From: Piliocolobus tephrosceles
Lineage: Eukaryota; Chordata; Mammalia; Primates; Cercopithecidae
Length of the DNA: 64,000 nt
Assembly (NCBI RefSeq): GCF_002776525.5
Contig: NC_045443.1
Coordinates: 45,848,547-45,912,546 of the forward strand
Reading direction: 5' to 3'
Of this stretch, positions 26,401 through 38,400 are shown in pieces. The notes beneath the pieces are model-generated. The model saw nothing but the letters and a program-made list of their open reading frames with translations. It ran no database searches and was not told where the DNA came from. Each line of letters starts with the position of its first letter. Position 1 is the stretch's first letter. The position numbers and the translations under genes were made by a program.

Positions 26401-29400
26401 GACAATTGAGACAAATGACCTCTCCTTGCCAGACTCTCCAGTGACTGCCCTCTAGCCACAGACACACTGACCTTCAAGCTGTTCACATCCAAAGGGCCTC
26501 ACTCCAGCTTACTCCACTGCTGCCCTTATCATTCCCCTTCCCTGAGGAATTCACTAATGAGTCCTCAGAGTTGGTTTCATTTCCAATTCCAAATGAATTT
26601 CTTTAAAGAAAGGCTCAACCTCAAGTCTTTGGTAAAAGCTGAACTCGTCTTATTTACGTTCTCATTTCCTGGATTCTGTTAGAGGAAGCCTGGCTGGAAT
26701 GTCCTCTGCTCAATCTCCTAGTCTCCCTGCCTCACTGAGCTGCCTCTTTGGTGAACCACCTGTTAGGAGACAGCTGGAGAGCCCATTCTTAGACTGCACA
26801 GCAGAGGGCACTGTTGTTCTGGCTTTTCTTTTCTTCTTTTTTTTTTTTTTTTTTTTTTGCAGTGGCGCAATCTCAGCTCACTGCAACCTCTGCCCCGCAG
26901 GTTCAAGCGACTCTCCTGCCTCAGCCTCCAGAGTAGCTGGAACTACAGGCGTGTGCTACAACGCCTGGCTAATTTTTGTATTTTTAGTAGAGACAGAGTT
27001 TTGCCATGTTGGCCAGACTGGTCTCGAACTCCTGACCTCAAGTGATCCACCCGCCTCAGCCTCCCAAAGTGCTGGGATTAGAGGCATGAGCCACTGTCCC
27101 CGGCCCATTCTGGCTTTTCAAACAGGAGTATAAGTGGCACAATTCAGCCAAGAATGAATTGGCCAGAGCCTCTGAGCCCCTCTGCCTTTCCAAATGGATA
27201 AACCTTCTGAAGTTAGAGAAATGTACCTTGGGGCACAGTGTGATGGCTCATGCCTGTAATCTAAGCAATTTGTGAGGCCAAGGCGGGAAGATTATTTGAG
27301 CCTAGGAGTTCTAGACTGGCTTGGGCAACATAGCAAGACCCCTTCTTTACAAAAAAAAAAAAAAAAAAAATGTGTTTTTAATTAGCCAGGCATGGTGGCA
27401 CATGCCTGTAGTCTCAACTACTCAGGAGGCTGAGGCAGGAGGATCACCTGAGCCCAGGAGTTCCAGGCTGCAGTGAGCTATGATTGTGTCACTGAACTCT
27501 AGCCTGGGCAACAGAGCGAGATCCTGTCTCAATAAAAACACAACTCCATCCCCTATCCACATGAAACTAGAAAGGGAAGGTACTCGTATTCATAGCTACA
27601 CTCTAAGCTTAAGGAGTGGGCCCACCTCTAAGCTGGGTGAGTGTGTCTGTATCGCAGCAGACAGGCCACTTTTTCCACAAGGGTTTAGCCTTTCCGCACT
27701 GGTCTTCCCCACTGGGACTGATCTAATCCACTGGTAGTTACCCACGAAGTTCCAGGCCTCTGCTCCCCCATTCTGGCCATAGGAAATGATATTACACATT
27801 TTAGTAGAGCTGAGGGAGGCAGGGTTCTGCCTGTGGATCAAGGAAATGATACCATGTCACCCACCTAACTCAAGGCTGCTCCAGGTGAGAGGACACCCTT
27901 GACAGGACCCCCACTGAGCTGTACACAGGGGAGCCTATCAAAGGCTGGTTCGAACAGTCTGTGTTTCCCCTTAGTCCTTTGTCTTTCCTGGGAAGCCTGA
28001 TGATATTGCAACGGTGGTTAAGAACATGGGCTCTGGAGTCAAACTACTTGGGTTAAATTCATGTCCCTACCATATGCTAGTTACGTAACTTGGGAAAATT
28101 ACTAAACTCTTCTGCCCTTGTTTCCTCTTTGGGAAATAATAATGGCACCTACATTATAGAGTTGTGCCAAGCACGTTCACTGGCTATTTTTATTGTTATT
28201 ATCTCTAGAAAATTCCATGTACTCCACTTTACATCAGCAATCTGCAACCAGCGCTAAGTCCTGCTATTGTCTCATGCCCCATCTACTTCCCATGTTCAGA
28301 ATTCTGAACAAGTGCACCACTTCAAGGAAGATATTTTTGGACATGGAGCCAAAGGAACTGCTTCCATATGGAAAACGTGCCTTGAGGATTGGTCTGCTTT
28401 CCTGGGCTCATGCTTCTGTCCACTTCCTCCCAAAGCACTGACAATTTATTTGTATCAGGGAAGATGATAAGTGCAAATTAGCCTTCCAAACACACTTCAG
28501 CCCATTTCAGTACATCTTAATGTTCCATCCACCTTTAAGAGACTAATGCCTAACATTTGATTTGACCTCCTAGACAGGAGTTATGAGTCATTTTTTCTGT
28601 TTTTTTTTTTTTTGTTTGTTTTGTTTTTTGTTTTATGAGACACGGTCTCGCTCTGTCACCCAGGCTGGAGTGCAGTGGCACAATCATAGCCCACTGCACC
28701 CTCAACCTCCTGAACTTCAGCGATCTTCCCACCTCAGCCTCCTGAGTAGCTAGGACCACAGGCTCATCCCACCACACCTCAGTCTCCCAAAGTGCTGGGA
28801 TTATAGGCATTAGCCACCATGCCTGGCTGCAAATACCCTAATCTAGAAGGTAGATTTCTGGGAGGCACAAAGGTAGACTCATTCTAAAAATTGTTCAACC
28901 TGAAAACATTGTGACCAATCAGCTCCAGTTGCAACAAACAGAGGCAATGGGCAAAGTAGTGAATAACTAAGATTGTGTGACCACCCCGAGTCACAGGGAA
29001 GCTTGTAATACTGAGAAATCTGCACCATTAATTTGGAGGGATGGAAGATCCACTCAAGTACTTTTATATCACCCTAGATGTCCTTCATAGTCTATTCAAA
29101 GCATTAAAGGTGGTTTTATGGCAACCTCCAATTTGTGGCCCAGTTCTAGAAGCTATTTAGGGTACTTCATATCTACTTACCAGCAAAGACCATGCAGAGC
29201 ATGGCGTTAACTGGATGGAGGAAGGACCATTCGGTAGGTGATATTCTGTTGTATCACCTACCGACAGAATAATTGATTCATCTACCTTACCACATTGGAG
29301 TTTGGTTATAAAGAGCTCATTGCATCCCTCCACCCAGAACATGCCCCTTCCCAGTAGCTGTGGCATGATTCTTTCCAAGCCCTGCCCCCTTCACCCCAGG

Positions 29401-32400
29401 TACCTTCCAAACCTTGGCAGCTTGGGAAAGTTATGGGTTACCAAGAATATCTCCCAGCTTGCCAAAAATGGATGCAAGGTATATGCCAATTGGTGCTTGA
29501 TTCCAAAGGAAGGCATCCAGGTGAGTGATACTGTCCAGCACACCTCCAAGCACACACTGACCATTCATATGGGAAGCCAGGACCCTGCTGCTTGGACACG
29601 TTGAGATGATAGAGAACATCATCTGCCTGTACGCTTGGCAATCAGCCTGAGGCCTCAGAAACAGACAGAGTTCCTAACTGTCACCTGAGCTCAGACCAAT
29701 AATTATTCTCAGTCTAGCTCCCACTGGCCACTAGGAATATGCTTGTTCTTTCTCCTCAGTCTATTTCTGTTTGTCCAAGGACATCCTGCCATCCCTACCT
29801 TGCCCAAATTCAAATACCAAGCTCAATAATATTGCTTCCAGGAAATAGCCTCATTGCTATAACCTGTAATGAAGTACAAATCAGCCCTGTGGTTCAGTCC
29901 AGGCTTCCAGAACTCTATATGCTAACCAAGGCTTCAGTACTGTTGCTTCTCCAAGTCCTCAGCTGTACAGGGAGGGGATTCAAACTGTTCCCCACTCTAG
30001 TGGTACCATTATTTCAGATAGCGAATGTTAAAGGAGATTTAACTGGAGGGCAAACGAAAGAGATGAGGGACAGAGATGATGAATGAGTGAGGCTGAGCCA
30101 GGAAGAAAAGAGAAAAGCAGGAGCTGGGGAGGAACTCCAGAACAGAAGGGGCATCACCACCCTCCACCAGAGATTAGTCCGCAATCCTCGACAATTTCCA
30201 AAGAGAATGGTAAACTGATCCAGTTCCTGGCAGGCATCCATAATCACAAAACATAAAAATTTGAGGAATGGGATGACTTCTGCTCCAGGAATACAGAATG
30301 GAGTCACTGAAAATGTCAGATGCAGAGGTGGATTTTTTTTCTTTTCCTTTTTTTTTTGAGACGGAGTTTCACTCTTGTCTCCCAGGCTGGAGTGTAGTGG
30401 CATCATCTTGGCTCACTGGAACCTCCACCTCCCGGATTCAAGCGATTCTCTTCCCTTAGCCACCGGGGTAGCTGGGACTACAGGCGTACACCACTACTCC
30501 CAGCTAATTTTTGTATTTTTCATAGAGGCGGGGTTTCACCATGTTGCCCAGGCTGGTCTCAAACTCCTGATCTCAGGTGATCCACCTGCTGTGGCCTCCC
30601 AAAGAGCTGAGATTACAGGCATGAGCCACTGTGCCCAGCCAAGAGCTGGATTTTACTCTGCATTTGAGACTGGCTGGAGGAGATAGGGAAAGGGGCCTAG
30701 CGCCTTTTGGCTTGCATGACAGATGGATGGAACAGCTAAGAGAGAGAAATCTTGAAGCCACCCTAAACAGCTCTCCTTCTCTCACTCCCTCACCAAGTCT
30801 TGCTCTTCTGCATCTTAAATTTTCCTCAAACTCATCCTCCCTTGTTCAGGAGTCTGAGATGCAAGCCAAATCTAGCCTATTTAAGCAGAATATGAATGGA
30901 TTTTTAAAAATTTTGGCTGGGCACAGTGGTTCAAGCCTGTAATCCCAGCGCTTTGGGAGGTGGAGGCAGATGGATCATGAGGTCAGGAGTTCGAGACCAG
31001 TCTGGCCAATATGGTGAACTCCCGTCTCTACTAAAAATACAAAAATTAGCCAGGTGTGGTGGCAAGCGCCTATAGTCCCAGTTACTTGGGAGGCTGAGGC
31101 AGGAGAAGTGATTGAACCCAGGAGGCAGAGGTTGCAGTGAGCCAAGATCGGGCCACTGCACTCCAGCCTGGGTGACAGAGTGAGACTCCATCTAAAAAAA
31201 AGAAAAATTATATGTATGTGGGGCTGGATGCAGTGGCTCATACCTGTAGTCCCAGAACTTTGGAATGCTAAGGAGGGAAGATCTCTTGAGCCCAGGAGTT
31301 CATGGCTTCAATGAGCTGCGATTACACCACTGTACTCCAGCCTGCACGGCAGAGGGAGACCCTCTTAAAATACATAAATAAATAAAAAGAGAAAGAAAAT
31401 AAGAAAATATTGGGAAGCACATAAAAGCTGCAGTAGGAATGGAAAACTACACATGGTGGACGGTAATCAGAAACAATGCTCAGAATCATGCTATAGACCT
31501 GGTCTGGCACAGACACCACTGCATTCAATGCTGTGGTGGGCACTACTAGCACCAAGGATGCTGGGTCCTGAATACTGCTGCTGGAAACAGGATGCAGCTT
31601 CGTTGCTGTCACCTCCTGTCACTAGCAGATAACTTTATATCTGCTTCCTTGCAACCTTTGATTCAAAATCTGAAGCAGATGTGTTTGATTGGCCTAGCCA
31701 AAATTCTTTGTCCATATCCTTGCTGAAAGAGAGGTTGAGTAAGGAACAACTCGTCTATTCAGCCTCTATTGTGAGATATAGGTTTTGCTTCATAGGGAGT
31801 GATTCCCAAACATAACGAAAGCTAGGTAGCCACTACACTGTACTACCTTACCAGCCCATCTCCTGTCCTTCTCCTCTTTACCCAGCACTCCAGGCTCCAA
31901 ACCAAATAGCCCTCTGATGCCTCTCTAATGCTTCTAAACACTTGCCATTCTGCTGTCTGAAATGCACTTCCTGATTCTACTGTAACCCACCTCCTTCTTT
32001 TCCTCCAAGACTTAGCTCAAACATAACTTCCACTATTAGACCATTTGAAGTTCTGCAAATATGCCAATCCCAGGAAAGGAATGTCTACCCAGATAAGGGC
32101 CTTTTTCACTTGCACTAACCGTAAGTATGTGTCCAATATCCTGATTCCAGAAGTTGGCTGCTTAAAACCCAGGAGTCAGGCAGGAGCAAGAGAGTGGTAA
32201 GGGAGGTCTTGTGATCACTGCATTCTCCCTCCCTCCCCTCTGTCACAGCCATGGTGATTGGATTCCTGAGAACTGGATGTGAATGGCTAGGAGAGATGCC
32301 TGCCATGCACCTGGTTAGCATGGAGACCAGGGAATCAGAGAATCAAATAGTCATTTGCCAAGTACTCAGAATAAGTCTACTCTCATTTCAGACCAGAAGG

Positions 32401-35400
32401 AATCAGAGCCTACTAGGCTTCCCCCCATTATCTCAAAAGATGGGAATTATTCCGTGCACCAGAATAGCCACACAAGATACCACGAAGCTGTCCGGAAGGT
32501 GTTGTTGAAGACATGTAAGTACCTTGGGGTGGGCATCATGCTAGGATAAAAAAAAGATATGTCTGAGTTCCTAAAGAATGGCTGGGATGAGGCCGGGTTT
32601 GGTGGCTCATGTCGGTAATCCTAGCACTTTGGGAGGACAATGCGGGCAGATCACAAGGTCAGGAGTTCAAGACCAGCCTGGCCAACATAGTGAAACCCCA
32701 TCTCTACTAAAAATACAAGAATTAGCCAGGCATGGTGGCACATGCCTGTAGTCTCAGCTACTCAAGAGGCTGAGGCAGGAGAATCACTTGAAGCCAGGAG
32801 TTGGAGGTTGCAGTGAGCCAAGATCATGCCACTACACTCTAGCTTGGGCAACAGAGTGGTGAGACTTCGTCTCAAAAAAAAAAAAAAAAAAAAAAAAAGA
32901 ATGGTTAGGATGTGGTTGGGTATGGTTATCTGGCAGGAAAAAAAAAAAAAAAAAGAGCCAAGAGGAGAGAGACTGAGAGGAAGAGGGAGAAAGTAGACTT
33001 GGTGGGATAAGCATGATGAAATAAATTTTTTTTTTTTTTTTTGAGACGGAGTCTTGCTCTGTCACCCAGGCTGGAGTGCAGTGGCGCCATCTCAGCTCAC
33101 TGCAACGTCTGTCTCCCAGGTTCAAGTGATTCTCTTGCCTCAGCCTCCTGAGTGGTTGAGATTACAGTGTCTGCCACCATACCCAGCTAATTTTTGTATT
33201 TTTAGTAGTGACGGGGTTTCACCATGTTGTCCAGGTTGGTCTCGAACGCCTGACCTCAGATGATCCACCCACTTGGGCCTCCCAAAGTGCTGGGATTACA
33301 GGCGTGAGCCACAATGTCCATCAATAAAATGAAATTTGAATTAGACTTAAAAGCAGAAGATCCATGTTTGAGTCCTAGTTCTGCCTCTTTTTTGATGTCT
33401 CACCTTTTCTTTTCTTGGAAACAGGATCTCATTCTGTCACCCAGGCTGGAGTGCAGTGGCACAATCATAGCTCACTGCAGCCTCGAACTCCTGGGCTCAA
33501 GTGATCTTCTTGCCTCAGCCTCCTGAGTAGCTGGGACTACAGGCATGCACCACCAAGCTTGGCTAATTTTTTAAAACCATTTTTGTAGAGAGGGAGTCAT
33601 GCTATGTTGTCCAGGCTGGCATCAAACTCCCAGGCTCAAGTGATCCTCCCACCTTGGCCTCCCACGGTGCTGGGATTACAGGTGTGAGCCACCACACCCG
33701 GCCCATTTACCCTTTATTGACCTACTCCTTCATTGGTTTTGCTGTTGTTGTTGTTGTTGTTTTGAGGCAGATTCTCACTCTGTCGTCCAGGCTGTAGTGC
33801 AGTGGTGCAATCTTGGCTCACTGCAACCTCCGCCTCCCTTGTTCAAGTTATTCTTGTGCCTTAGCCTCCTGAGTAGCTGGTACTACAGGAGTGCGCCACC
33901 ACGCCTGGCTAATTTTTGCGTTTTTAGTAGAGACGGGGTTTCACCATGTTGGCCAGGCTGGTCTCAAACTCCTTATCTCAGGTGATCCATCTCCCTTGGT
34001 CTCCCAAAGTGCTGGGATTACAGGCGTGAGCCACCACTTCGGGCCCCTCATTGGTTTAAAGGCAGGATGTTGAGGAGAGAAAATGCCTGATCTATTGTTT
34101 TACTAATCTTTCAAAATTGTTGGGAGAAAAAAAGTAAAAACGAAACCATTGTATATATTATCCTTTTGAGGAATGGTAAGCACCAGCTTTGGCATTTTAT
34201 TGAACCGGGTTTAAACTGCAAACGAATTCTGTGACTTTAGGCAAGTTCCTTTAACCACAATCTCTCTGAACCATCTGGAAATGGGAATAATACTTTTTAG
34301 CACTATTGTGAAGCGAGAACATGTACATTTTAAAAAGCATGTAGCCAGCCTGGGCAACATGGTGAAATCCCATCTATAAAACATACAGCCAGGCATGGTG
34401 GCTCATGCCTGTAATCTCAGCACTTTAGGAAGTCGAAGTGGGCGGATCACTTGAGGTCAGAAGTTCGAGACCAGCCTGTCCAACGTGGCGAAACCCCGTC
34501 TCAACTAAAAATACAAAAAAATGTTAGCCGGGCATAGTGGCAGGCACCTGTAATCCTAGATACTTGGTAGGCTGAGGCAGGAGAATCACTTGAACCCAAG
34601 AGGCAGAGGTTGCAGTGAGCCAAGATGGCGCAGTTGCACTCCAACCTGGATGACACAGTGAGACTCTGTCTCAAAAAAAAAAAAAAAAAAAAAAAATTCG
34701 CGGGGCATGGTGGTGCTCACCTGTAGTCCCAGCTATTCAGGAGGCTGAGGTGGGAGAATCACTTAAGCCTGGCAGGTCAAGGCTGCCATGAGCTGTGATA
34801 GCGCTACTGCACTCCAGCCTGGGTGACAGATCAAGACCCTGTCTCAAAAAAAAAAAAAAAAAAACCAAAAACTAAAAAGCATGTAGGACATCAAAGCATG
34901 ATGTAGGCTGATAAAAAATAAAAATAAAAATAAACATCACATAGTATATGATGCCATTTATATAACATTCTTTTTTTTTTTTTTTTTTTAAAGACAAGGT
35001 CTCACTCTGTTGCCCAGGCTAAGTACAATGGGGCAATTATAGCTCACTACAGTCTCAAACTCCTGGGCTCAAGTGATCCTCCCACCTCAACCTCCCGAGT
35101 AGCTGAGACTACAGGTGTGTGCCACTATGCCCAGCTTTTTTCTTTTTCTTTTTTTTTTTAGACACAAGGTCTGGCTATTTTGCCCAGGCTGGTCTTGAAC
35201 TCCCGGGCACTCCCAAGCACAGCAATCCTCCCGCCTCAGCCCCACAAAGTGCTGGAATTATAGGTGTGAGCCACCACACCAGGCCTTACAACATTCTTAT
35301 ATGACATTCTTATATAACATTCTTATATAACACTCTGGGTTTTTTTTTTTTGTTTTGTTTTGTTTTGTTTTTGAGACGGAGTCTCGCTCTGTTGCCCAGG

Positions 35401-38400
35401 CTGGAGTGCAATGGCACGATCTCAGCTTACTGCAACCTCCGCCTTCTTGGTTCAAGTGATTCTCCTGTCTCAGTATCCTGAGTAGCTGGAATTACAGGCA
35501 CCCGCCACCAAGCCCGGCTAATTTTTGTATTTTTAGTAGAGACGGGGTTTCACAATATTGGTCAGGCTGGTCTTGAACTCCTGACCTCAGGTGATCCACC
35601 TGCCTTGGCCTCCCAAAGTGCTGGGATTACAGGCGTGAGCCACCACATCTGGCTCTTATAACATTCTTAAAATGACAAGATTACAGAAATGAAGAACAGA
35701 TCACTGATTTCCAAAGCGGGACAGTGGGAGAGGGTGGCTATAAAATGCCAGCTCCAGGATGGGTGGTGACGGAACTATTCTGTATCAATGTATTCAATAT
35801 ATTAATATCATGTTGTGGTAGTGTACTATAGTTTTGTAAGCTGTAACCATTGTGGGGAAGGGTAAAGGGTACACATGATTTCCCTGTTTTTGTTTTTTTT
35901 TAAATAGAGACAGGGTCTTGCTATGTTGCCCAGGCTGATCTTGAACTCCTGGGCTCAAGTGATTCTCCCAAAGTACTGGGATTACAGGCATGAGCCATTG
36001 CACCTGGTTTCCCCGTACTATTCGTTACAACTGTATGTGAACCTATAATTATAACAAAATTAAAGTTTAAAACCTAAAATACTTTCAGAAATCAAAACAG
36101 GCATATGTGGAAAGAGGGGTAATAAGTTATTTCTAACAGCAAAACTTTAATATTTTTCCATTTTAACTTTTTTGAGACAGAATCTTGCTCTGTTGCCCAG
36201 GCTGGAATGCAGTGGCACAATCATGGCTCACTGCAGCCTCAACAACCTCCCAGGCTCAAACGATCCTTCCCACCTCAGCCTTCTGAGTAGCTGGTACTAC
36301 AGGCGTGCACCATCCCACTGGACTAATTTTTGTATTTTTTGTAGAAATGAGGTTTCAACACGTTGCCTGGTCTGGTCTGGAAGTCCGGGGCTCGAGTGAT
36401 CCATCTGCCTGTTAAAGTGCTGGGATGGCCGGGCGCGGTGGCTCACGCCTGTAATCCCAGCACTTTGGGAGGCCGAGGTGGGCGGATCACGAGGTCAGGA
36501 GATGGAGACCATCCTGGCGAACACGGTGAAACCCCGTCTCTACTGAAAATACAAAAAAATTAGCCGGGTGTGGTAGCAGGCACCTGTAGTCCCAGCTACG
36601 CGGGAGGCTGAGGCAGGAGAATGGCGTTAACCCGGGAGGCGGCGGAACTTGCAGTGAGCTGAGATCGCGCCACTGCACTCCAGCCTGGGCGACAGAGCGA
36701 GACTCCGTCTCAAAAAAAATAAAAAAATAAAAAATAAATAAAGTGCTGGGATTACAGGTAAGCCACTACACCTGGCCTCTAATAGCAAAACTTAATAGCT
36801 TATTATTAATTAATAGGAAAATAAGCCAAAAAATGTAACATCTACTCAATGAATTATTAGGGATTTTTAAAAAATTATTATAAACACTGTATAGCAATCC
36901 AGAATATTAGGCTATAATTCTAAGTTTTAAAAATAAATTTTATACTGGTAGAATTAGACTTATCCAAATGTAAAAGTCTTTTTTTCTCTCTTTTTTTTTT
37001 TTTGAGACAGAATCTCGCTCTGTCACCCTGGCTGGAGTGCAGTGGCACGATCTCAGCTCACTGCAACCTCCGTCTCTCAGATGTAAGCAATTCTCCTGCC
37101 TCAGCCTCCCAAGTAGCTGGGATTACAGGCACCCACCACGATGCCCTGCTAATTTTTGTATTTTTGGTAGAGATGGGGTTTCACCACGTTGGCCAGGCTG
37201 GTCTCAAACTCCTGACCTCAAGTGATCCACCTGCGTCGGCCTCCAAAAGTGCTGGGATTACAGGCATGAACCACCTCACCCAGCCAAAAGTACTTTTTTT
37301 TTTTTGAGACAAGTTTTGCTCTTATTGCCCCAGTTGGAGTGCAATGGCACAATCTTGGCTCACCGCAACCTCTGCCTCCCAAGTTCCAGTGATTCTCCTG
37401 CCTCAGCCTCCCGAGTAGCTGGGATTACAGGCATGCACCACCACGCACGGCTAATTTTTTTTTTTTAAGTAGAGACGGGGTTTCTCCATGTTCGTCAGGT
37501 TGGTCTTGAACTCCCAACCTCAGGTGATCTGCCTGCCTCGGCCTCCCAAAGTGCTCAGATTACAGGTGTGAGCCACCGCGCCCAGCCCAAAAGTACTTTT
37601 TCAAACAGCATCAGAGTCTGATATTATTACAAACATTTAAGAATATTTAATACCACATCTAGAACATAATAGGCACTAGATAAATGACATCTATTAACAG
37701 CATCTAAACATGAGGTAGTATTAGTTAGGTTTCAGAGAATTACTTGGAGTGAGCAAAGGAAGCCATTTTTTCCAAGAGGAGGGAAGAGAATGAGGATGAT
37801 TAAGCCAAGAAAAATAATAGATCAGTGGACCCCATCTTACGCATTTCCCACGTAGGTTGACCACCTGTTTTTTTACCATCTTAGCACTTGGGGAAAGCTC
37901 TCTTAGAGGTGGGCTTACTAGCAGCAGGAAGAACCAAGACTGATTCATTTGACCATGAAGGATGTGAGATGCTGGAATCCGGAAGTGAAGCAGGGTGTGG
38001 TGACCACACTCCCAGGACCTCTCAGCACCTGGTCAGGCTGAGCAGTTGCCGGGCTGGGCTGGGCTATTGCTGCCCTGAGGCAGAAAAGTGAGCCGAGAAC
38101 TTGAAGGAATTAGATAACCTGCCCTTCCCCTCACCCATTCAGTTCCCAATCAGGTCTTCAGAATCCCCTTGACTGATGCTCAGAACTTCAGCTTCTGGCA
38201 GTCCCACGATCCAGGAGTGCATCCAGAGGAAACCATGCCATGGATCCGGAGCCCACGCCACTGTCTCATAAAAAGCGCGATGACCAGGTTAGGCTGGGAG
38301 GGGCATAAGGGTGGGGAGGTCAAGGGAAGTACTCCTTCCCTTTACTTCAGTCTTAGAGACTATTTCATCTCTGGTCAGTTAGGGAATTAGGAGAGATTTG

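Noticed and set aside
28830..30346. Possible processed pseudogene in the repeat-free stretch
   Set aside because: Short frames only, no poly-A tract with target duplication, and no protein I recognise.
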